A DNA stretch of 20,259 nt from Clostridium sp. CAG:245. Lineage in GTDB: Bacteria > Bacillota > Clostridia > TANB77 > CAG-508. This document shows, piece by piece, positions 6,997-14,880 of this stretch. The notes below the pieces were generated by a model. It had not been told where the DNA came from. It made no database searches and saw only the letters and a list, made by a program, of their open reading frames with translations. The position numbers were made by a program, and so were the translations under genes. Each line of letters starts with the position of its first letter. Within the stretch, counting starts at the first letter, position 1. Location of the stretch: assembly GCA_000435175.1 (NCBI GenBank), contig FR880053.1, forward strand, positions 5,496-25,754, given 5' to 3'.

Positions 6997-9900
6997 ATGA
7001 GTTTACAAATTATATATGGTAGAAGTGGTTGCGGAAAGACGCAATATATTTTTAATGAGATAAGTAAAAACATAGATAATGGCAGAAAAAAATATATTAT
7101 AACGCCAGAGCAGTTTTCTTTTTCGGCTGAGAAAGAACTTTTAAGGTCTTTAGAGGATGAAGAACAAAATTCGGCAGTTATTAATGCTGAGGTTCTTACT
7201 TTTGCGAGAATGGCACACAGAGTTTCTAGTGAAGTTGGTGGTAGTAATAAAACTGTACTTTCAAATTGCGGAAAATCTATGTTAATTTATAGCATTCTTT
7301 CAAATAAAAAGAATAATCTTAAATTTTTAGGAAAATCAGATAGCAATATAGATATGGTTATGACCCAGATTACAGAGCTTAAGAAGCATGGTGTAACATT
7401 AGAAAATCTTAAGACTTTGATGGAACAGGTCGGAGAGAATGACTTGTATTTGGAAAACAAGTTGCAGGATATTTATACTGTTTATAGCAAGTTTCAAGAG
7501 AAGATTGTAAATAATTATGTTGATGAAAATGATGCTTTGACAATATTGGAAGGTCAGCTTGATGCTACTGATATGTTTAAGAATACAGAGATTTATATAG
7601 ATGAATTTGTAGGATTTACGAAGCAAGAATATGCTATAATTGCTAAGCTTTTGAAGCAGGCAAGCAAGGTTACAATTACAGTTACGAGTAATTCTATGGA
7701 AAAAACTGATGAAGCAAGTAATGATATTTTTTTCAGCAATAAAGAGACCATTGAAAAAATATTAAGAATTGCGAAAGAAACAAAGACAGCTGTGGAAGAG
7801 CCGGTATTTTTAGAGAAGATTTATAGATTTAAATCTAAAGAGCTAAATCATATTGAAAGAAATTTATATAATTTTCCATATAAAAAATATGATGGAAGTG
7901 TAGAAAATTTAAGCTTGTTTTTGGCAAATAACCAGTATTCAGAAATTGAAGAAGTTGCGAGAAGAATTTTAGAGCTTGTAAGAAGTAAAAAGTTTAGATA
8001 CAGAGATATTTCTGTAATCACAAAAAACATAGATGTGTATTCGAATTTGTGTAGGGCTATTTTTAAGGAATACGATATTCCAGTGTTCATAGACGAAAAG
8101 AGAGATTTGAGCCAGAATATTCTTGTAAAATATCTTATTTCAATATTAGATATATTTGCAAGAAATTGGTCATATGATAGTGTATTTAATTATATTAAAT
8201 GTGGATTTCTAAATATTACACCTAGTGATATTTACCTTCTTGAAAATTATGCTCTAAAGTGGGAAATAAAAGGTAGCAAGTGGTATAAGGCTGACTGGAA
8301 TTTCCATGATGAAGACAGCACCGGAAAAGAAACAATCGACCATATAAATGAGCTTAGAAGAAAAATTGTAACACCATTGGTAGAGCTAAAAAATAATTTA
8401 TCTGGAAATAAAACTGCAAAACAGATTTCAGAAAATTTATATAATTTTTTAATCAAGAATAATATAGATAAAGTTCTAGAGAGCAAAATAAAAGAATTAA
8501 ATGACATGCAAAAGGTTGATATTGCAGCAGAATATGAGACTAGCTGGAAGATTGTAATGCAGGTATTAGACGAGATTGTACTTGTATTTGGAGATGAGAA
8601 CATTACTTTTGAAAGCTATATGCAGATATTAAAAACTGGTCTTGGAGAAAGCAAACTTGGAACAATTCCAATGGCACAAGACGAAGTTACTGTTGGAGAC
8701 GTAGACAGGTCTAGAAGCCACAAGATTAAGGCTGTGTTTATAATTGGACTAAATGATGGAATGTTTCCTTCAATCAATAAGGCCGAAGGCTTTTTGAATG
8801 ATGATGATAGAGAGAAGATTAAGCAAAACGGAGTAGAACTTGCAAAAGGTACAATAGACAGAATTTACGAGGATAATTTCAACATTTACAAGGCTTTTAC
8901 AACAGCAGAAGAAAGAATATTTTTGTCATATTCATCATCAGACATGGAAGGAAAATCTTTAAGACCATCAGTTTTAGTTTCTAGAATAAAAAAAATATTC
9001 GAAGGATTAAAAGAAACGAGTGATGTAATATACAGAAAATCTGAAATTTCTACAAAGGAAAATACTTTTAAGGAATTATTAATAAACTTACGTGAGTTTA
9101 GAGATGGTAATGAAATTGATACAAAATGGTTTGATGTTTACAATTTATATAATGAAAGTGAAGAATGGCACGAAAAGCTTGCATATGCTGTAAAAGCTTT
9201 GAATTACACGAATACAGCAGAGAAAATTAAAAAAGAAAATGTAGAAAAAATGTATGGAAGTACATTAAAAACTAGTGTATCAAAATTGGAGCAATACAGC
9301 GGTTGCCCATTTTCGTATTATTTAAAATATGGATTAAAACTGAATGATAAAGAAACATTTAATGTTGAAGCAGTTGATACAGGCTCATTTATGCACGATG
9401 TAATAGACAACTTTTTCGGAGTAATAGAAGAAAGAAATATTAATTTAAAAGAAATTACAGACGAAGAACTAGAAAAAATTGTAGCAGAAATAGTAAGCGA
9501 AAAGCTAAAATTAGACAGAAATTACATATTTACAACAACATCAAAATATAAAGTGTTAAGTAACAGGTTACAAAAAGTTGTTACTATGTCTGTAAAATAT
9601 ATTGTGCAGAGTCTAAAACAAAGCGAGTTTGAAGTATTCGGGCATGAATTAGAATTCGGCGGGGACGGTCAGTATAAACCAATTACTGTTATAACCGAAG
9701 ATGGAAAAAAGGTAGAGATTACAGGAAAAATAGACAGAGTAGATATAATGAAAAATCCAGATGGAACATATGTAAGAATAATAGACTACAAATCTTCTGT
9801 AAAAAATATCGATTTAAATCAAGTGTTTTATGGACTTCAGTTACAGCTTTTAACATATTTAAACGAGACTTGCAAGGTAGAAGATTTTATACCTGCTGGG

Positions 9901-10389
9901 GTATTATATTTTAATTTAATAAATCCTACAATCGGAACTGATAAGAACTTGACTGATGAAGAAGTAGAAGAGAAAATTAGGCAAGAGTTCAAGATGAAAG
10001 GCTTAATTTTAGCCGATGTGAATATAATCAAAAAGATGGACACAAATATAGAAAATGAGCCAAAAGGTATAAGCAAGATAATTCCGGCGACAATAAAAAA
10101 AGACGGAGAGATAAGCGATAGAGGCACGAGTGCTGTAACAAAAGAGCAATTTATTTATTTGCAAAAATACATGGAAAAAATAATAAGACAAATATCAGAA
10201 GAAATTTTGCAAGGCAATATAGAAGTAAAACCATATTATAATGCAAGTACAAAAAAAACACCATGTGAGTATTGTAAATACAAGTCTATATGCAGGTTTG
10301 ATGAAAATACGAAAAACAATGAATATAAATATATTTCAAAATTGAATAAAGATGCGGTTTTAGAAATGATTAAAAATAAGGTGGTTTAA
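6997..10389 (+). CDS. addB: ATP-dependent helicase/deoxyribonuclease subunit AddB
   Basis: This 1130-residue protein is the AddB half of the AddAB complex, which unwinds and resects double-strand breaks to load RecA. A Walker A motif (GRSGCGKT, residues 8-15) starts the protein. The RecB-type nuclease motif is IIDYKSS, with D930 and K932. The iron-sulfur cluster cysteines are C770 (SGCPFSYY) and the CxxCxxxxxC set C1090, C1093, C1099, in the same arrangement as Bacillus subtilis AddB. Length is normal. The start has AGGATGAGG 6-8 nt upstream. In most Firmicutes addA follows directly; here the next gene is pgeF, so the partner subunit must be encoded elsewhere or be absent. Confidence 0.96.
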   Translation: MSLQIIYGRSGCGKTQYIFNEISKNIDNGRKKYIITPEQFSFSAEKELLRSLEDEEQNSAVINAEVLTFARMAHRVSSEVGGSNKTVLSNCGKSMLIYSILSNKKNNLKFLGKSDSNIDMVMTQITELKKHGVTLENLKTLMEQVGENDLYLENKLQDIYTVYSKFQEKIVNNYVDENDALTILEGQLDATDMFKNTEIYIDEFVGFTKQEYAIIAKLLKQASKVTITVTSNSMEKTDEASNDIFFSNKETIEKILRIAKETKTAVEEPVFLEKIYRFKSKELNHIERNLYNFPYKKYDGSVENLSLFLANNQYSEIEEVARRILELVRSKKFRYRDISVITKNIDVYSNLCRAIFKEYDIPVFIDEKRDLSQNILVKYLISILDIFARNWSYDSVFNYIKCGFLNITPSDIYLLENYALKWEIKGSKWYKADWNFHDEDSTGKETIDHINELRRKIVTPLVELKNNLSGNKTAKQISENLYNFLIKNNIDKVLESKIKELNDMQKVDIAAEYETSWKIVMQVLDEIVLVFGDENITFESYMQILKTGLGESKLGTIPMAQDEVTVGDVDRSRSHKIKAVFIIGLNDGMFPSINKAEGFLNDDDREKIKQNGVELAKGTIDRIYEDNFNIYKAFTTAEERIFLSYSSSDMEGKSLRPSVLVSRIKKIFEGLKETSDVIYRKSEISTKENTFKELLINLREFRDGNEIDTKWFDVYNLYNESEEWHEKLAYAVKALNYTNTAEKIKKENVEKMYGSTLKTSVSKLEQYSGCPFSYYLKYGLKLNDKETFNVEAVDTGSFMHDVIDNFFGVIEERNINLKEITDEELEKIVAEIVSEKLKLDRNYIFTTTSKYKVLSNRLQKVVTMSVKYIVQSLKQSEFEVFGHELEFGGDGQYKPITVITEDGKKVEITGKIDRVDIMKNPDGTYVRIIDYKSSVKNIDLNQVFYGLQLQLLTYLNETCKVEDFIPAGVLYFNLINPTIGTDKNLTDEEVEEKIRQEFKMKGLILADVNIIKKMDTNIENEPKGISKIIPATIKKDGEISDRGTSAVTKEQFIYLQKYMEKIIRQISEEILQGNIEVKPYYNASTKKTPCEYCKYKSICRFDENTKNNEYKYISKLNKDAVLEMIKNKVV

Positions 10390-10399
10390 GAATAATTAA

Positions 10400-10491
10400 A
10401 ATTTTGGCTGTGTCAGATTTCGTTTAAAACGCGGTTACATACAGCAAGTATGCACCCCTTGCCTTTTAAACTCATCTTCCTTGTCAAAATT
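10400..10491. repeat. Structured intergenic repeat, copy A
   Basis: A 92-nt element with ends AATTTTGGC and GTCAAAATT, an inner stem (GTTTAAAA at 10422-10429 with TTTTAAAC at 10464-10471), and an apical hairpin (CATAC, loop AGCAA, GTATG). It starts 10 nt after the addB stop. It is about 80% identical to copy B at 11345-11435, and several differences preserve pairing. It could be a small non-autonomous mobile element, a BIME-like repeat, or a processing or termination structure. Confidence 0.8.
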
Positions 10492-10536
10492 TAATTCTTC
10501 ATAAACTAATGTGGAACATAAAGAAATGGAGGTTAT

Positions 10537-11340
10537 ATGGATTTATCTAATGAGAATATGGTTCATGTAAAAAAAGATGGAATTGAATATTTGCAATTTA
10601 AAAGATTGTTAGAATTCAAAAATTTAGTACATGCATATACGCTAAGTGTGTACGGAATTGATTTTAATGGTAAGGCAGAAAAAAGTGTCACAGAGCATAG
10701 CTATAATATGCTTTGTGATGCACTAGAAATAAATAGAGAAAATGTAGTAAAACCGCACCAAACACACACAGATTGTATAAAAAATGTGGATAACAATTAT
10801 CAAAAAACATCAAAAGAGTATTTAGAAAATGTGGACGGTTTGCTTACAAGTAAGCCAGATACAGACTTAGTATTATCATTTGCAGATTGTACTCCAATTT
10901 TATTATATGACCCAGTAAAAAATGTAATTGGAAATATTCATTCTGGGTGGCGTGGAACAGCTCAGAAGATAGGTCAGAAAGCTGTAAGAAAAATGATAAG
11001 TGACTATGGCTCTAAACCAGAAGATATTATTGCATGTATCGGTCCGTGCATTGGAAAATGTCATTTTGAGGTAGATGAAGACGTAAAAAATATTTTTGAA
11101 CAAGCATTCAGTTATCTAAATAGAAATTGTGATATAATAGAAAAACGAGAAAATAAATATCATATAGATACTACTTTAATAAATAGATTAATGCTAGAAG
11201 AATGTGGATTACAATCTACAAACATAATAGAAAGTAAAATTTGTACAGTATGTAATTCTAATGTAATACATTCATATAGAGCACAAAAGGATAGGGCTGG
11301 CAGAAATATTGCTGTTTTAGGAATGACATTTGAAAAATAA
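10537..11340 (+). CDS. pgeF: Peptidoglycan editing factor PgeF (YfiH/YlmD, COG1496 family)
   Basis: This 267-residue protein belongs to the family once called polyphenol oxidases or laccases. In E. coli, YfiH (PgeF) removes wrongly incorporated residues from peptidoglycan precursors. Conserved blocks are visible: HQTH (H74, H77), SFADCTPILLYD (C118), NIHSGWRGT (H135) and IGPCIGKCHFEV. H77, C118 and H135 would form the metal or catalytic centre. Near the C-terminus HSYRAQKDRAGRN matches the family's end motif. The ATG has GGAGGT (10528-10533) 3 nt upstream. It is flanked on both sides by copies of the same structured repeat, and the next gene also encodes a cell-wall peptide enzyme. Confidence 0.92.
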   Translation: MDLSNENMVHVKKDGIEYLQFKRLLEFKNLVHAYTLSVYGIDFNGKAEKSVTEHSYNMLCDALEINRENVVKPHQTHTDCIKNVDNNYQKTSKEYLENVDGLLTSKPDTDLVLSFADCTPILLYDPVKNVIGNIHSGWRGTAQKIGQKAVRKMISDYGSKPEDIIACIGPCIGKCHFEVDEDVKNIFEQAFSYLNRNCDIIEKRENKYHIDTTLINRLMLEECGLQSTNIIESKICTVCNSNVIHSYRAQKDRAGRNIAVLGMTFEK

Positions 11341-11344
11341 TCAT

Positions 11345-11435
11345 AATTTTGGCTACGTCAAATCTCATTTCAAACGCGGTTACATACACAAAGTATGCGC
11401 CCTTGCCTTTGAAATTCATTTTCCTTGCCAAAATT
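11345..11435. repeat. Structured intergenic repeat, copy B
   Basis: A 91-nt element with perfect ends AATTTTGGC and GCCAAAATT, an inner stem (ATTTCAAA at 11367-11374 with TTTGAAAT at 11408-11415), and an apical hairpin (CATAC, loop ACAAA, GTATG). It starts 4 nt after the pgeF stop. Compared with copy A, the inner stem differs at two paired positions in a compensatory way. The arms extend further as an imperfect match into the pgeF stop region. Confidence 0.8.
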
Positions 11436-11472
11436 TAATTCTTTTCCAAATAAATAAAAAGGAGAAAATTTT

Positions 11473-12405
11473 ATGATACCTACTAAATTAAAAAAAGGTG
11501 ATACTATAGGAGTAATTGCTCCATCAAACTATATAGAAAAAGACGATTTAGAGTATATAAATGCTTCCATTGCATTAATGGAGGCTTCGGGATTTAAAGT
11601 AAAATTCGGCAAATACGTATTTGAAGATACTCTCGGCTATGGAACATCACCAGAAAAAAGAGCTGCAGACCTTAACTGGGCTTTTAAAGACGATGAGGTA
11701 AAGGCCATAATGTGTGTAAAAGGTGGTGAAGATTCCAACACAACTCTAGATTATATAGATTATGAAATGATAAAAAAACACCCAAAGATAATTTGCGGTT
11801 TTAGTGATAACACCAGCATTCTAAATGCAATACACGAAAAGACTGGGCTTGTGACATATCATGGGCCAACGTTTAAGTCGTTAACATCGTGGGAGACAGG
11901 CTATGCCTATAAGCAATTCATAAAAACTTTTGCAGAGAATACAGAAAGTTTAATAATGGGAGAACCAGAAGACGAATACACAACTATACAAGCAGGACAG
12001 GCTACAGGAGAACTTGTTGGAGGAAATTTATCACTATTTACAAAATTAGTTTGTGGAAAATATGCAGTAAATTTACAGGATAAAATTTTGTTCTTAGAGG
12101 AGCTTGGGTTTGAAGCTGCACCAGAAATGGTAAATAGCAATATATATTATTTAAAACAAAATGGAGTATTTGACAGAATTGCAGGACTATGGATTGGAAA
12201 TTATGAGCATCCATCTAAAGTTAGTATTGAAAAAATAATAAAAAATGCTATTGGAGATGAATATAAATTTCCAATAATAAAATCAGATAACTTTGGTCAT
12301 ATTGACAAAAAAATAATAATACCAATTGGAACAAAAGCAGAAATTAATACAAATGAGAAAATAAAAATTAAGTTAGTAGAAAAATGTGTTGATGAAGGAA
12401 AATAA
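11473..12405 (+). CDS. LD-carboxypeptidase, peptidase family S66 (LdcA/MccF-like)
   Basis: This 310-residue cytoplasmic serine peptidase has the family layout: N-terminal PTKLKKGDTIGVIAPS, then GFSDNTS with the nucleophile Ser111. A glutamate follows in LFLEELG (E209 or E210), and the histidine is in DNFGHIDKK (His276). These match the Ser-Glu-His triad of family S66. LdcA members cut the terminal D-Ala from murein tetrapeptides during cell-wall recycling. MccF members instead inactivate microcin C-like antibiotics, and sequence alone does not decide between them. The start has AAAAAGGAG 8 nt upstream. Placement beside pgeF supports a cell-wall recycling role. Confidence 0.9.
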   Translation: MIPTKLKKGDTIGVIAPSNYIEKDDLEYINASIALMEASGFKVKFGKYVFEDTLGYGTSPEKRAADLNWAFKDDEVKAIMCVKGGEDSNTTLDYIDYEMIKKHPKIICGFSDNTSILNAIHEKTGLVTYHGPTFKSLTSWETGYAYKQFIKTFAENTESLIMGEPEDEYTTIQAGQATGELVGGNLSLFTKLVCGKYAVNLQDKILFLEELGFEAAPEMVNSNIYYLKQNGVFDRIAGLWIGNYEHPSKVSIEKIIKNAIGDEYKFPIIKSDNFGHIDKKIIIPIGTKAEINTNEKIKIKLVEKCVDEGK

Positions 12406-12420
12406 AATTGGTGATAAATT

Positions 12421-12987
12421 ATGTACGATAATTGGGAAGATTTGGAGCAATCGATTAAAGACTGTAAAAAATGTAAATTATGCACAAACAGAACAAATAT
12501 TGTTTTTGGCGTAGGCAACAAAAATGCTGATGTAATGTTTATAGGAGAAGGTCCTGGTGCAGACGAGGACAGGCTTGGAGAGCCATTTGTTGGTAAAGCG
12601 GGTAAGCTTATGGATAAGGCTTTTCAAGCATTAGAAATACATAGAGACAAGGTATACATTGCAAACATTGTAAAATGTAGACCACCTCAAAATAGAACAC
12701 CTGAGGCTGATGAGGCACAGGCTTGCCTTAATTATTTAAGAAATCAAGTAATATTGGTAAAACCTAAAATAATAGTGTTACTAGGAAGTACAGCATTAAA
12801 AAACATACTCGGAGAAGAGTATGGAATAACAGCTTCAAGAGGAAAATGGGTAGAAAAGAAAGAAATACTTTACATGCCAACTTGGCATCCGGCTGCATTA
12901 CTTCGTGATGAAAATAAAAAAATAGACTTTTGGAAAGACTTAAAGTTAGTAAAACAGAAGGCTGATGAGATGAAAATTGAAATTTAA
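12421..12987 (+). CDS. Uracil-DNA glycosylase, family 4 (iron-sulfur type)
   Basis: This 188-residue repair enzyme removes uracil from DNA arising from cytosine deamination. It has the family 4 motif GEGPGADEDRLGEPFVG (residues 42-58) and the second motif WHPAALLR (His156). The [4Fe-4S] cysteines are most likely C18, C21, C86 and C102, close to the numbering known for Thermus UDGa; C15 is an extra cysteine nearby. The upstream gene ends 15 nt before the start. The ribosome binding site (GGTGAT at 12410) is weak, which suggests translational coupling to the upstream gene. Confidence 0.93.
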   Translation: MYDNWEDLEQSIKDCKKCKLCTNRTNIVFGVGNKNADVMFIGEGPGADEDRLGEPFVGKAGKLMDKAFQALEIHRDKVYIANIVKCRPPQNRTPEADEAQACLNYLRNQVILVKPKIIVLLGSTALKNILGEEYGITASRGKWVEKKEILYMPTWHPAALLRDENKKIDFWKDLKLVKQKADEMKIEI

Positions 12988-13003
12988 AATGAAAGGTATA
13001 ATC

Positions 13004-14251
13004 ATGAAAAAAATTGAAGAGATAAGAAGTTATTGTTTGAATTGTAAAAATAGTCAGTGTAGAATAAAAGGTTGCCCACTAGGTAATTGCATTCCGGAAT
13101 TTATACATGAGGTCGATAGTAAGAAAGCATATGAAATATTGTGTAATACTACTATACTTCCAGCAATATGTGGAAGAATATGTCCACATGAAAAGCAATG
13201 TGAGGGGAGCTGTATTCGTGGAATAAAGGGAGAGCCTGTTTCAATAGGTGCGATGGAAGCTTATATTGGAGATTTAAGTATTGAAAATAATTACGAATTA
13301 TCAATAGAGGTGGACGAAAGAGCAAAAGATAAAAGAGTTGCTGTAATAGGAAGTGGACCAGCAGGGCTAACGTGTGCAGCCTTTTTAGCAAGAAGAGGCG
13401 TAAAAGTTACAATATACGAAAAACATGATAAGCTTGGAGGCCTGCTAACACACGGAATTCCAGAGTTTAGATTGCCTAGAGAAGTAGTAGAAAAAACAAT
13501 AGAAAAAATATTGGATTTAGGAGTAGAAACAAAGCTAAATCAAGAGCTGGGAAGAGATTTTGAAATTGAAGATTTAGCAAAAAAATATGATGCAGTATTT
13601 GTTGCTATTGGAGCTAACATTCCAGCCAAGATGAATGTAGAAGGTGAAAATCTAAATGGTGTTTATGGCGGAAATTATTTATTAGAATATAATAAACATC
13701 CAAACTATACTGGAAAAAAGGTTGCTATAATCGGTGGTGGTAATGTTGCAATGGATTCTGCTAGAACAATAAAAAAACTTGGGGCAAGTGAAGTTTATGT
13801 AATTTATAGAAGAGCTGAAGAGCAAATGCCAGCAGAAAAAAAAGAAATTGCAGATGCAAAAAAAGAAGGAATAGAGTTTTTATTTCAGACTAATATAGTT
13901 AAAATATTGGGAAAAGAAAAAGTAGAAAAGCTAGAATGTATAAAAACAGAATTGGTAAAAAAAGAAGGAGAAAATAGACTATCACCAGTAAATATAGAAG
14001 GAAGCAATTTTATTTTAAATATGGATTATGTCGTAATGGCAACAGGATCTAAACCAGAGAATAATATCATAGAAAAATTTGAAAGAAATGAATATGGTTA
14101 TATAAAAATAGATGAAAATATGCAAACTTCAATTAGTAAAGTGTTTGCTGGTGGAGACATAGTAGGACAGAAAGCAACAGTTGCATGGGCTTCAAGAAGT
14201 GGAAGAGATGCTGCAGAAAAAATTTTAAAAATAGCTTGCAATATTATGTAA
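13004..14251 (+). CDS. GltD-like NAD(P)-dependent FAD/iron-sulfur oxidoreductase
   Basis: The ATG at 13004 is chosen because AAAGGT (12992-12997) lies 6 nt upstream. Longer versions starting at TTG 12977 or ATG 12989 are possible. The 415-residue protein begins with a cysteine-rich domain (C11, C14, C19, C24, C29, then C56, C60, C66, C70) like the iron-sulfur domain of glutamate synthase small subunit. An FAD site GSGPAGL (116-122) with the motif KLGGLLTHGIPEFRLP follows, then an NAD(P) site GGGNVAMDSA (about 240-250). The C-terminal GGDIVGQKATVAWASRSGRD closes the FAD domain. Relatives include GltD, NfnB and SudA. No glutamate synthase large subunit or NfnA is adjacent, so the electron partner is unknown. 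Confidence 0.9.
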   Translation: MKKIEEIRSYCLNCKNSQCRIKGCPLGNCIPEFIHEVDSKKAYEILCNTTILPAICGRICPHEKQCEGSCIRGIKGEPVSIGAMEAYIGDLSIENNYELSIEVDERAKDKRVAVIGSGPAGLTCAAFLARRGVKVTIYEKHDKLGGLLTHGIPEFRLPREVVEKTIEKILDLGVETKLNQELGRDFEIEDLAKKYDAVFVAIGANIPAKMNVEGENLNGVYGGNYLLEYNKHPNYTGKKVAIIGGGNVAMDSARTIKKLGASEVYVIYRRAEEQMPAEKKEIADAKKEGIEFLFQTNIVKILGKEKVEKLECIKTELVKKEGENRLSPVNIEGSNFILNMDYVVMATGSKPENNIIEKFERNEYGYIKIDENMQTSISKVFAGGDIVGQKATVAWASRSGRDAAEKILKIACNIM

Positions 14252-14264
14252 AATAGTGTAAAAT
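14236..14264 (+). promoter_or_regulatory. Predicted promoter of the 14337 gene, inside the end of the upstream gene
   Basis: TTGCAA (14236-14241), a 17-bp spacer and TAAAAT (14259-14264). The leader of about 65 nt contains a GCACAT-TTT-ATGTGC hairpin (14279-14293). Confidence 0.5.
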
Positions 14265-14278
14265 ATATTATTGTACGT

Positions 14279-14293
14279 GCACATTTTATGTGC
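14279..14293. repeat. Small inverted repeat in the 14337 gene leader
   Basis: A perfect 6-bp stem (GCACAT and ATGTGC) with a TTT loop, 43 nt before the start codon. No long T-run follows. It could be an operator, a leader hairpin or a weak terminator of the upstream gene. Confidence 0.4.
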
Positions 14294-14336
14294 TATTTGA
14301 AAAATTACCTTATATGACAAAGAAAGGGAAACAACA

Positions 14337-14768
14337 ATGAACAATGAAAAGAAGTACAGAGAAATTGCTAAATTCTGCATGAAGCAAAAAGCTGATGAGA
14401 ACATTGCCAAGGAATACGAAGAGTATGGCATGAAAGATGCAATGAGGGCATCCAGAATTTGCAATCGGTTGCGGTGGATTTTAGATCCGTACTCGAAAAC
14501 CCTTGTCAGAATGACATTTGATGTGCGGGAAGACGAGGGTTCGAACAAGGAAGCAAAAGAGACTGTTCTGAAATACATCAACGAGGGCTATAAAGCTCGT
14601 CTGGCTTTCATCGGCGACTACAACTATGCAATGGACTCCTACGGAGTGGTTCTTACATTCCAGAAGGATAATGAAGAAATCAATCCTGATAATAGCATGG
14701 TTTTTGTCATTCCTTATGGGAAACTGTTGCAGTTCTGCGAGACTCTGAACCAGTGGTTCACTAAGTAA
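14337..14768 (+). CDS. Hypothetical protein of foreign base composition
   Basis: I do not recognise this 143-residue protein. It is a soluble, charged protein without signal peptide or membrane segment. The N-terminal half is helical and basic (RASRICNRLRWILDPYSK); the C-terminal half has alternating strands (YGVVLTFQKD, SMVFVIPYGKLL). Its composition differs from its neighbours: lines of 60 bases inside it hold 27 and 30 G+C (45-50%), against about 17 in a nearby line of the previous gene. It uses CGG and CGT arginine and CTG leucine codons that are rare elsewhere here. GAAAGGG precedes the ATG. It has its own promoter and ends in a strong bidirectional terminator, so it forms a self-contained, probably transferred unit. 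Confidence 0.75.
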   Translation: MNNEKKYREIAKFCMKQKADENIAKEYEEYGMKDAMRASRICNRLRWILDPYSKTLVRMTFDVREDEGSNKEAKETVLKYINEGYKARLAFIGDYNYAMDSYGVVLTFQKDNEEINPDNSMVFVIPYGKLLQFCETLNQWFTK

Positions 14769-14781
14769 CCCTTTTAAGGGT
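14768..14781. repeat. 14-bp perfect palindrome after the 14337 gene
   Basis: ACCCTTTTAAGGGT begins at the last base of the stop codon. It sits directly before the larger terminator hairpin and may add to it. Confidence 0.5.
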
Positions 14782-14841
14782 AATAAAAATCGAAGTAAAT
14801 CAATGCTGTGAGTATAGCGTAGATTTGCTTCGGTATTTTTT
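14782..14841. terminator. Bidirectional intrinsic terminator
   Basis: CGAAGTAAATC (14791-14801) pairs with GATTTGCTTCG (14822-14832) with one G-T pair, and an inner ATGCT/AGCGT stem extends it. A T-rich tail (14834-14841) serves the plus strand. The A-run at 14785-14789 gives a T-run for the minus-strand gene that ends at 14881. Confidence 0.8.
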
Positions 14842-14880
14842 ATATTAATTAAGAGGAATAAGTATTATTTAGTCCGAATA

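Noticed and set aside
8617..8628. Exact TATATGCAGATA arm inside addB
   Set aside because: It is a single half-site without its inverted partner and lies in conserved coding sequence; it is probably chance in AT-rich DNA.
12977..13003. TTG or ATG starts upstream in the GltD-like gene
   Set aside because: AAAGGT is correctly spaced only for the ATG at 13004, whose product begins like family members.
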